A stretch of 49,199 nt of DNA from a virus, in IMG/VR virus record IMGVR_UViG_3300022696_000018, positions 1 to 49,199 of that record; one strand, given 5' to 3'. The notes under the pieces were generated by a model that worked only from the letters and a program-made list of their open reading frames with translations, was not told the origin of the DNA and ran no database searches. Position numbers and translations under genes: made by a program. Position 1 is the stretch's first letter. The number at the start of each line of letters is the position of its first letter. Below, piece by piece: positions 20,203 to 27,106 of this stretch.

Positions 20203-21028
20203 GCCGATGCTGTGTAACGAGTACGTGGAGGGCAAGGTGCCCTTACCGTGCTTCGTGCAGCCAAAGCTAGACGGTGTGCGTTGCCTCGCAGGGGAGCATG
20301 AGGTATACACACGAAATCAGAAACCTCATAAAGAGCATATACAAAGAACATTCGACATCGCCACTGACGGTGACGAGGACTTTACGTTCGATGGTGAGTT
20401 GATGCTACCTGGTGCTTCGTTCCAGCAGACGGTCAGTGCAGTGAAGAAAGAGTCGGAAAGGTCAAAGGAATTGGTATACAATATATACGATTTCTGTTGG
20501 CACAGGTATCCCGGCCTGGACTTCACACAGAGGACTGCGCGTCTGGAAGAGATAGTCGAGGATATACTTGAACAGGTAGACATCAACCTCCAGTTCGTGT
20601 TCACCAAGTGGGTTGAGACTCAGGAAGAACTCGATGAAACGCACGCACTGTTCTTGAGCCAAGGGTACGAAGGGACGATCATACGTGATCCGTTCGCCGC
20701 TTATGCTCCTGGCAGTCGTCGTTACATGTGGAAACGCAAGGACTTTGTAGACGCTGAGTACGAGATCATCGACGTATGGGAAGGCAAAGACGCCTTCAAG
20801 GGTATGGCCGTGTTCCGATGTCCCCGCCCGAATTACAAAGTCGGTGACGAGGTCACAAAGGATAACTCGTTTGGCGCGACTGCGCCGGGTACCCTTGATG
20901 AGAAACGTGGGGCATGGCTAGGCCGTGGCAGTTACATTGGCAAGTGCCTTACTGTAAAGTTCTTCGATTTCACCGATGACGGTGTGCCACGTTTCCCTGT
21001 CAGTTTATCGGTGCGGGACTATGAATAG
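20195..21028 (+). CDS. ATP-dependent DNA ligase, 277 aa
   Basis: The ATG at 20195 lies in the end of the ATPase gene and gives a product with no upstream low-complexity extension. K24 in QPKLDGVRC is the adenylated lysine (motif I). FDGELML (motif III), EGTIIRDP (motif IV) and MWKRKDF (motif V) follow, and the last 80 residues make an OB-fold-like domain. The size matches minimal phage ligases similar to the T7 type. It seals Okazaki fragments and repair nicks. Confidence 0.93.
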   Translation: MIKPMLCNEYVEGKVPLPCFVQPKLDGVRCLAGEHEVYTRNQKPHKEHIQRTFDIATDGDEDFTFDGELMLPGASFQQTVSAVKKESERSKELVYNIYDFCWHRYPGLDFTQRTARLEEIVEDILEQVDINLQFVFTKWVETQEELDETHALFLSQGYEGTIIRDPFAAYAPGSRRYMWKRKDFVDAEYEIIDVWEGKDAFKGMAVFRCPRPNYKVGDEVTKDNSFGATAPGTLDEKRGAWLGRGSYIGKCLTVKFFDFTDDGVPRFPVSLSVRDYE

Positions 21029-21158
21029 CGCATTTGAGGAATCAGGTAACACCTGTAAAGAGTGCGGGAGCGCACTGTACATCAAGGACAACATACCCGG
21101 ATGGGACCCATATGAGTGTTGTCTAAATCCTGATTGTAGGAGTTGTGACTATGCCTAG
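21021..21158 (+). CDS. Mini zinc-ribbon protein, 45 aa
   Basis: The ATG at 21021 overlaps the ligase stop by 8 bases. CKEC (residues 12-15) and CCLNPDCRSC (about 33-42) provide four or more Cys ligands, and a DNIPGWDPYEC link matches the style of a treble-clef ribbon. No family recognised; coupled to the ligase and the GroES-like gene. Confidence 0.65.
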   Translation: MNSAFEESGNTCKECGSALYIKDNIPGWDPYECCLNPDCRSCDYA

Positions 21159-21432
21159 TATGGACGTGAAGTGTTTGCGTGACAGCATTGTACTGATCAT
21201 CAGCATCCCTGTGGAAAAGAAGGGTGCCATCATTATGCCTGAGAACCACAAGGAACGCACTGATTGGTGCAAGGTCTACAAGTGTGGGCCACATGTGCAG
21301 GAGGTCAAAGTCGGTGATCTAGTACTGATGCCCGACGTGTCCACCATGCGCGGTGACTGTGACTTCCATCTTCCCAATGGTGACGAGTGTATCGTGGTAA
21401 ACGAAAATGACATTAGAGTAGTGAGGGCATAA
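21151..21432 (+). CDS. GroES-like (Cpn10-type) protein, 93 aa
   Basis: AGGAG lies 8 bases before the ATG at 21151. The length and layout match a Cpn10 beta-barrel: VLIISIPVEKKGAIIMPE (with the region of the mobile loop), then KVGDLVLMP (the conserved GD.V), then ECIVVNENDIRVV at the end. Phage GroES analogues such as T4 gp31 replace the host cofactor for capsid folding. This one lies in the replication block rather than near the capsid genes. Confidence 0.7.
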   Translation: MPSMDVKCLRDSIVLIISIPVEKKGAIIMPENHKERTDWCKVYKCGPHVQEVKVGDLVLMPDVSTMRGDCDFHLPNGDECIVVNENDIRVVRA

Positions 21433-21773
21433 TGTCTGTACTGAAGGATAGTGAGTGTTGCGACCTGCTGACCAATGTCACCAAGGAACTAATGAAGGGC
21501 CTACCTGCACGTGTTTACTATAGTGACTGGTTGGCAGACAGGAACACGCCGTGTGCATTCGCATCGTACATGGAGATTGTACCCACAATAGATAAGCTTG
21601 AGATCATGGCTAACAGGAACCCATTCCATTTCCTGTCGCTGCTGGAAACCAGGATATTCAGTGAGGTAGAGGACTTATATCTTGCGCTTATCGAACGATG
21701 GAACATGCGCCCCAGGTACTATGAGAGTCATCAAGTAATCAACCATGAATACCAGGATGGTTTCGTAGCTTAG
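21432..21773 (+). CDS. Hypothetical protein, 113 aa
   Basis: The start overlaps the previous stop (TAATG). The product is mixed alpha/beta with aromatic-rich helices (FLSLLETRIFSEVEDLYLALIERWN) and two Cys (CC) near the N-terminus. No motif. It stands between the GroES-like and SEC-C genes and is probably co-transcribed. Confidence 0.7.
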   Translation: MSVLKDSECCDLLTNVTKELMKGLPARVYYSDWLADRNTPCAFASYMEIVPTIDKLEIMANRNPFHFLSLLETRIFSEVEDLYLALIERWNMRPRYYESHQVINHEYQDGFVA

Positions 21774-21782
21774 GAGAACTGA

Positions 21783-22250
21783 ATGGCAAATGCCGAGAAC
21801 CCACTAGGCGCCAATAGTATCATGGATGTACTGCGAGGCAGAAGAAATGAAGCGATGCAACAGTTGACCCAGCCCCCGTTACCAAAGAAAACAATGGGGC
21901 GCAACGAGTTATGCAAATGTGGATCAGGGCTGAAGCACAAGAAGTGCCACGGTGATGCGGCTAAGATAGACACAGCCCGTCGCGTTGCTGGCATTGTGAT
22001 GCAGCGACTGATTGCAGAGGAACGGTACCGCAAGGGACTGATGGATGAGCAGGCTTTCAGGGCGTTCTTGGATGCGTCCGACTACCAGGTTGTCGAATTT
22101 AAGGAGACACCGCCTTCAACTGAACCAGAAGATCACGATGTCAGCAAAACCCTTGAAGATTGTGGCCTCGAACGCTGCGAGTGCGGCTCAGGTATCCCCG
22201 TTGGTCACGGCACCCACTGTTTCAAATGTAAAGGAAAAACGAATGGCTAA
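21783..22250 (+). CDS. SEC-C zinc-binding motif protein, 155 aa
   Basis: GRNELCKCGSGLKHKKCHG (residues about 40-58) is the SEC-C metal-binding signature first seen at the SecA C-terminus. A second, degenerate CECGSG...HCFKCKG group (near residue 132) closes the protein. The parts between are helical. Metal-binding SEC-C units usually mediate protein contacts. The last bases overlap the start of the SSB-like gene. Confidence 0.75.
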   Translation: MANAENPLGANSIMDVLRGRRNEAMQQLTQPPLPKKTMGRNELCKCGSGLKHKKCHGDAAKIDTARRVAGIVMQRLIAEERYRKGLMDEQAFRAFLDASDYQVVEFKETPPSTEPEDHDVSKTLEDCGLERCECGSGIPVGHGTHCFKCKGKTNG

Positions 22251-23187
22251 GTCACAGACTCCCGACTATACTGGTGTTTACAAAGCAGTCGTCATTGATC
22301 ACAAGCTTGGCAAGACCAAGAACGGTTTCCCACAGGTCGTCCAGAAATACTCGCTGCTTGAGTACTTCGATCAGAAGGATGGTGAGTGGCTGGACGTTGA
22401 AGACAATCGCTGGTCCATGGTCGGATACTTCTGCCTCGTCGGACAGAAAGACGGTGAGCGAGTCAAGACCCTGAATCACACACAAATATGTAACGTGTTC
22501 GACTGGAATGGCTGTGGCCTGTCCTTCGTTCGTGATGACGAGAACTTCGTCGGCCAGGTTGTGCAGATCCGAGTGGACGAGGACAACTACGAGCATGCCA
22601 AGTCTCCGTTCTGCGTCGGCTGGCTGGACAAGGAAGATGCTGACCCCAACCCTGGCCTGCGTGGAGTCAGTGACGACGAGTTCGGTGATATGATGGATGA
22701 GTTCGATGACCTCTTTGCTGAGAAGGCACCGAAGAAGAAGGCCGCTAAGGCCGGCAGGAAAACCACGAAGAAAGTGACGAAGAAGACTGCCAAGAAAGAG
22801 GCCACCGAGCCCCCGTTTGATCCCGACGAGGAAGTCGAGGAACCTGCTGAGGAACCTGCTGAGGAACCGGAAGACAAGAAGGCAAAGCTAGCCGCCAAGA
22901 GCAAACGCCTGAAGGCTCAGAAGGATGCCGAGGCCGCTGCCAAGAAGAAGAAAACCCCCGCACCCCCCGCTGAGAAGAAGGCCACTGCTGCATATGGAAA
23001 GAAGGAAGCTTGGGGCGAAATCTATGACCGCCGCACCGAGGACGCTGAGGACGAACAGGTACTCGCATCCTGGAAAGCAGCCATCGAGGAAGTATCCGGT
23101 GGTGAAGGTGAAGCGGCCCTGGATGAAGACGGATGGCATCAGGTAGTTGAGACTGTGCTGGACGAAATTGGTGAAGACGAATCGTAA
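22243..23187 (+). CDS. SSB-like protein with Lys/Glu-rich tail, 314 aa
   Basis: The start at 22243 (MAKSQTPDYTGVYKAVV) follows AAAGGAAAAACG; the longer frame upstream is a shadow. The first about 150 residues are beta-rich and OB-fold-like with NRWSMVGYF and KTLNHTQICNVF motifs, typical of phage single-strand-binding or DUF669-type proteins. The rest is a long charged linker with KKAAKAGRKTTKK and EEPA repeats (near residue 200) and an acidic end (DEIGEDES). The acidic C-terminus fits an SSB tail that recruits replication partners. Assignment is by form and neighbours. Confidence 0.6.
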   Translation: MAKSQTPDYTGVYKAVVIDHKLGKTKNGFPQVVQKYSLLEYFDQKDGEWLDVEDNRWSMVGYFCLVGQKDGERVKTLNHTQICNVFDWNGCGLSFVRDDENFVGQVVQIRVDEDNYEHAKSPFCVGWLDKEDADPNPGLRGVSDDEFGDMMDEFDDLFAEKAPKKKAAKAGRKTTKKVTKKTAKKEATEPPFDPDEEVEEPAEEPAEEPEDKKAKLAAKSKRLKAQKDAEAAAKKKKTPAPPAEKKATAAYGKKEAWGEIYDRRTEDAEDEQVLASWKAAIEEVSGGEGEAALDEDGWHQVVETVLDEIGEDES

Positions 23188-23199
23188 GTGACCATTGTT

Positions 23200-23224
23200 G
23201 GGGGAGGGTAACACCTCCCCCTTT
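23200..23224 (+). terminator. Perfect 8-bp GC hairpin with short T-run
   Basis: GGGGGAGG (23200-23207) pairs with CCTCCCCC (23214-23221) around a 6-base loop and is followed by only TTT. It lies in the 46-base gap between the SSB-like and primase-helicase genes, where partial termination could lower helicase expression relative to SSB. Confidence 0.6.
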
Positions 23225-23233
23225 GGAGACAGC

Positions 23234-25540
23234 ATGACCAATTACGACGACAAATTCCAGAAGTATTCTTCTGCTGTCTATCCTGCGATGTACGACGACC
23301 TGGCTGACACTCTTGGTGTGCTGGCATCAGCATGTGAAGAGATAGGTGTTGGGTATGACTACCTCCGTCAAGCATGGGTGTTCCCTGAGCGTAATGCAAA
23401 GGGTGACATCACTGGTCTTGGCTACAGGTACGACAGTGGTAAGAAGTCGATGTCACCGGATGGTGGCAATAAACGTGGGTTGGTCTATCCGTTCAATCAA
23501 GAATTCAGTAAGGGCAAGAAGAGGTACGTACCGGGCAAGCACAACTTCAAGCGCGTTGCTGACGTTGGTGTCTCGTGCCCCATATGCGACAAGCGGGATG
23601 GTTGTCTGGTATCAGCCTCTAGCCCTGAAGATCCACCGGCTGTTATCTGCATCAGGCCGGAGGGTGCCAAGGGTTGCACTACTGATCTTGGTGACAGTGG
23701 TTACTTGCATGTGCTTAAGGCGTCAGGGAAGGTAGACAGGCACGCAAAAGCGGTGCTTCCAGATACGGATAAACCTATCATCATAGTGGAAGGCGCATCA
23801 GATACGTTGGCTGGGATGTCACTAGGGTTTGTCACCATAGGCAGGCCCAACGATAAAGCGGCTGAACCTCTGTTGTCCAACATGCCTCTTGCCGGCAAAG
23901 AAGTCTGGGTTATTGGTGACAATGATGCAGGTGCTGGTAAGCTAGGCATGGAGAAAACAGCGCAAGTGGTTTCACGGTTGACCGGGAAGGTAAAACGGTT
24001 CCTACCACCCGAAGGTATTAAAGACCTTCGATCATGGTACAGCGAACACGACCTTACAGAAGAGGAACTGTACGACTATGCTGAGAAGCATGGCAGTGAT
24101 TCCTCTGATCTGAACCCGAACATCTTCGAGGATGATCAGCCGTCCAGTGTGGCCGAGGCATTCCTGCGCCAAGATCACACGGTACAAGAAGCCATCACAA
24201 TGCGTAACTGGAAGGGCCAGTGGTATAGCTGGTCCGAAGGTCGATACGAGGAACTGGAGAAGCAAAGTGTTGAGGGCAGTCTACTCAAGTTCATGCGTGA
24301 CAAGCATTATACACGTGAGACTATGAATGGTACGGCTGTGGTCAGAGTGCCTATGACTACTAAGTCACTCAATGACATTATGAAGAATCTCAACATGTGG
24401 TGTCCGGTCGATTGTGGCCCCCCAGTTTGGATGAACGGAGTAACTAATATGCCTGAACCACGTGACTTGATTGCATTCAAGAATGGTTTATTGGATGTGA
24501 ACGAATACATGGACGGTCGTGTAGTGCTACATGACCCTAATCCTAGCCTATTCATTTTAAACACTCTGCCTTATGACTTTGATGAAGACGCGACATGTGG
24601 ACGGGCAGAACAGTTCTTTGAAGAGATACTGAATGGCGACCAGGAAGTGATCGACCTATTGCAAGAGTGGTTCGGTTACAACCTAGTGCCTGACACGTCA
24701 CAGGAAAAGATGATGCTGCTGACAGGCCGACCGAGATCAGGCAAGAGTACTACGCTTGATATGATGAAGGCCATGCTTGGACCCGACCAGGTCTGTGCTG
24801 CGCAGATGTCCAACCTGGTGTCACGGTTCGGTCGCCAACCTATGCTTGGCAAACTGGCTACCTGCTTTGGTGATGCAAAGACACCGAGGGCATCAGAGGC
24901 TAGTGTTGCGCTCGAAACTCTGTTGTCTATCATCGGCCAGGACGCTGTCCCAGTAGACCGTAAGACGATCACAGAACTATCGAACGTGAAGTTGTTCTGC
25001 CGGTTTACTATGGTTATGAACGACCTGCCAAGCTTCAGTGACCATGCTCGTGCCCTGGCACCCCGTATGAATATCATCGACTATCCGAATTCATACATCG
25101 GCCAGGAGGACTGGAGTTTGAAGCCAGCCCTGGAGAGAGCAGCCAAAGAAGGTAAGATGATCAACTGGGCACTGGCTGGTTTGCAACGTCTGCGAACCAA
25201 CAAAGGCTTCACCGAACCAGAATCATCTGAGAAAATTCGCAGGCAGTTCGAGACTACTACTTCGCCGGTCATGGCATTCATTGATGAGTGCTGCAAGCTG
25301 GGTCGAAAGACACCGGATGGCACAGTCATGGGTGAGCGCAAGGATGTGATGTACACAGTGTGGGCTGGATGGTGTAAGTCTCAAAGCCGTAAGCCAGGCA
25401 TGAAGGCTGAGTTCAGCAAGTGGCTGGTGAACGCTGCACCTGGTATCGACTCCACCCGTCGTCGCATTGACGGACAGAATAGGGAGCAGATATTCAGGGG
25501 CATAACATTAACCAAACGATCTAAGGAACTGTACCTATGA
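23234..25540 (+). CDS. Primase-helicase fusion (TOPRIM + D5/SF3-like helicase), 768 aa
   Basis: The start at 23234 is set by GGAG 4 bases upstream. A zinc finger (CPICDKRDGC near residue 118) precedes a TOPRIM domain (IIVEGASDTLAG near 185; VIGDNDAGAGK near 230). The C-terminal ATPase half has Walker A GRPRSGKST (near 497) and Walker B-like FGDAKTP (near 545) and resembles phage/plasmid D5-type primase C-terminal helicases. Fused primase and helicase provide priming and unwinding at the fork. This would be the most likely initiator partner for the iterons at 2179-2220, but no dedicated iteron-binding domain is visible. Confidence 0.92.
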   Translation: MTNYDDKFQKYSSAVYPAMYDDLADTLGVLASACEEIGVGYDYLRQAWVFPERNAKGDITGLGYRYDSGKKSMSPDGGNKRGLVYPFNQEFSKGKKRYVPGKHNFKRVADVGVSCPICDKRDGCLVSASSPEDPPAVICIRPEGAKGCTTDLGDSGYLHVLKASGKVDRHAKAVLPDTDKPIIIVEGASDTLAGMSLGFVTIGRPNDKAAEPLLSNMPLAGKEVWVIGDNDAGAGKLGMEKTAQVVSRLTGKVKRFLPPEGIKDLRSWYSEHDLTEEELYDYAEKHGSDSSDLNPNIFEDDQPSSVAEAFLRQDHTVQEAITMRNWKGQWYSWSEGRYEELEKQSVEGSLLKFMRDKHYTRETMNGTAVVRVPMTTKSLNDIMKNLNMWCPVDCGPPVWMNGVTNMPEPRDLIAFKNGLLDVNEYMDGRVVLHDPNPSLFILNTLPYDFDEDATCGRAEQFFEEILNGDQEVIDLLQEWFGYNLVPDTSQEKMMLLTGRPRSGKSTTLDMMKAMLGPDQVCAAQMSNLVSRFGRQPMLGKLATCFGDAKTPRASEASVALETLLSIIGQDAVPVDRKTITELSNVKLFCRFTMVMNDLPSFSDHARALAPRMNIIDYPNSYIGQEDWSLKPALERAAKEGKMINWALAGLQRLRTNKGFTEPESSEKIRRQFETTTSPVMAFIDECCKLGRKTPDGTVMGERKDVMYTVWAGWCKSQSRKPGMKAEFSKWLVNAAPGIDSTRRRIDGQNREQIFRGITLTKRSKELYL

Positions 25541-26049
25541 AAAAGCATGACTTAGGAACACCGATGTTGTTACTGGTTGCGCTGGCCTGTCTCGCCATCA
25601 TTGGATGCACAGGGCCACTGGCCGATAACTTTACCCCGGCGCCTATCACCAAGCATGTGCTGGAGTACACAGAAACTGACCCCTGTGACATTCCGCTGTG
25701 GATGAACTATACCACACTGAAGGTCCTTAAAGATCAGGAGGTATCTGCTCGTGTCAAACATAGAGAGGAACAGATCAATCTCAAGCGACTCGCTCAGGAT
25801 GATAAGCGCCAGTACACAGATGTTATCAACTATACGACTCCTAACATCGAAGCGGTTGAGCAGATCCAAGGTACGATTCTTGGCGCCACCGAAGGGGCCG
25901 CTAGTGGACTGCCTGGCGGGGGACTTCTCATGCTTGCTCTTGGCGCAGCAGGCGGCGGGGCTGCTGGACGAAGGTATAAACGACCTGGTGACAAGTCACC
26001 TGCCGAGGTAGAGGAAGAGATCGCCAAGGTTAAGGCGGGTCAAGTGTAA
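25537..26049 (+). CDS. Phage lipoprotein with glycine-zipper region, 170 aa
   Basis: The start overlaps the primase-helicase stop (ATGA). A signal peptide MKKHDLGTPMLLLVALACLAIIGC ends at a lipobox (AIIGC), so lipidation at C24 is expected. A charged helix follows, and residues about 113-150 are Gly/Ala-rich (GATEGAASGLPGGG, LALGAAGGGAAG), like a membrane-inserting zipper, before a basic end. A spanin or outer-membrane lysis lipoprotein is possible; the position in the replication unit also allows superinfection exclusion. Confidence 0.75.
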   Translation: MKKHDLGTPMLLLVALACLAIIGCTGPLADNFTPAPITKHVLEYTETDPCDIPLWMNYTTLKVLKDQEVSARVKHREEQINLKRLAQDDKRQYTDVINYTTPNIEAVEQIQGTILGATEGAASGLPGGGLLMLALGAAGGGAAGRRYKRPGDKSPAEVEEEIAKVKAGQV

Positions 26050-26420
26050 TGAAGATACGGAACCGAGAGGGTGTGATCAACCTGATACTGGAACGCCACC
26101 CTAGTCGGTCAGTACTTCGAGCCATAACTGAAGGTACGGTTGAGTTCCTGGGGGGATTTAGTCCTGTCCCCCCAGGTTCCGACCCTGGATGGATACTGAG
26201 GTGCAATTCACCAATCACGTACAAGCACTGGAACGTAGCTGTAGTTGCGAAAGACGGCAAAGCAAACTATGTACTACGGCTTGTGCAGAAGATACCCTGG
26301 CAGAACTGGGTTGGTGACACTGGCAACCCCAGACTGTATAGGGGCGACCATCCTGAGAAGTACATGGCCTTGAGGGACGAGATACGGGGTATCCTAGATG
26401 ACAAAGAAGAAAGAACGTGA
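26049..26420 (+). CDS. Hypothetical protein, 123 aa
   Basis: The start overlaps the lipoprotein stop (TAATG). The product is basic-acidic mixed with Trp-containing beta segments (WILRCNSP, HWNVAVVAKDG, PWQNWVGD), and no known catalytic motif. It overlaps the next gene by 23 bases. Unrecognised. Confidence 0.7.
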   Translation: MKIRNREGVINLILERHPSRSVLRAITEGTVEFLGGFSPVPPGSDPGWILRCNSPITYKHWNVAVVAKDGKANYVLRLVQKIPWQNWVGDTGNPRLYRGDHPEKYMALRDEIRGILDDKEERT

Positions 26421-26712
26421 TTGGCTTCGTACCCTCGATGCAGCCCGGTACTACTACAAAGTCACAGGTGATCGCATACCATCTGAGCAGACAGTTCGTA
26501 ACTGGATGACCAAGGGTAAGCGTGCCTATGACGGTAGTAAGATCAAGCTGAAGTATGTCAACCGTGGGAACATGCGCGTGACATGCGCTGAGTGGGTGCG
26601 TGCATTTGCTGAGGATGTTTCAAATGGACCAGCCGAAAGAATCATCAGAGAACCAGCAACGACCAGAAGTAAGAAGCGACGACCCGCACCTCCCCCACCT
26701 CCACCAGCATAA
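26398..26712 (+). CDS. Small HTH-type DNA-binding protein with Pro-rich tail, 104 aa
   Basis: The ATG at 26398 has GGGGT upstream in the end of the previous gene. Residues about 10-50 (RTLDAARYYY...SEQTVRNWMTKGKRA) resemble an excisionase/MerR-like winged HTH, then a Lys-rich linker ends in PAPPPPPPA. A regulatory or terminase-like role is possible. The last part overlaps the next gene by 89 bases in another frame. Confidence 0.6.
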   Translation: MTKKKERDWLRTLDAARYYYKVTGDRIPSEQTVRNWMTKGKRAYDGSKIKLKYVNRGNMRVTCAEWVRAFAEDVSNGPAERIIREPATTRSKKRRPAPPPPPPA

Positions 26713-26941
26713 GATAACATATCACAAGCTGAAGAAGTGGCTGGGCGATCACTTCACTACCTGGCCTGAAGATGACATCTTCTGGACGGTCGGCGGTATG
26801 ACCTACCGGGTACCAGAGGAAGTGTGGATGAACGTGTTGATTCTGGGTGATGAAATAGAAAAGGGTTATAACCAGAAGGCGTTGATGCCAGTTCCGATTA
26901 TAACCCTTGAACAGTGTAGCCTAGTAGAACCCAACAACTAA
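26624..26941 (+). CDS. Hypothetical protein, 105 aa, last rightward gene
   Basis: The start at 26624 has GAGGATG 7-13 bases upstream. The first 35 residues are polar and come from the overlap with the previous gene, so the true protein may be shorter (from near residue 30). The rest (KKWLGDHFTTWPEDDIFW...) is alpha/beta without a known motif. Its stop overlaps the end of the leftward holin-like gene by 21 bases, so the two units converge here with no visible terminator between them. Confidence 0.55.
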   Translation: MDQPKESSENQQRPEVRSDDPHLPHLHQHKITYHKLKKWLGDHFTTWPEDDIFWTVGGMTYRVPEEVWMNVLILGDEIEKGYNQKALMPVPIITLEQCSLVEPNN

Positions 26942-27106
26942 CCCTGCAATCGCAATTACGAATGCAATATACAGAGCGTACTCGATCCGAACGTGGTGCT
27001 GTTTGTGTGCCCGGCCATCATCCTTAAGCCATTTAATATCGGCACGGATTTCACCGACGTACTCATAAAGCTCCCGTTCGGATTGTGGTACGTTGTCAAT
27101 ACTCAT
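26921..27106 (-). CDS. Holin-like / XhlA-type membrane protein, 61 aa
   Basis: A polar, heptad-like N-terminal helix (EYVGEIRADIKWLKDD) is followed by one C-terminal transmembrane segment (ALYIAFVIAIAGLVVGF). This layout matches XhlA/hemolysin-type holin or holin-accessory proteins. It is the last gene of the leftward unit and the only lysis candidate by sequence there. The start at 27106 overlaps the stop of the ejection protein gene (TAATG). Confidence 0.65.
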   Translation of the reverse strand: MSIDNVPQSERELYEYVGEIRADIKWLKDDGRAHKQHHVRIEYALYIAFVIAIAGLVVGFY

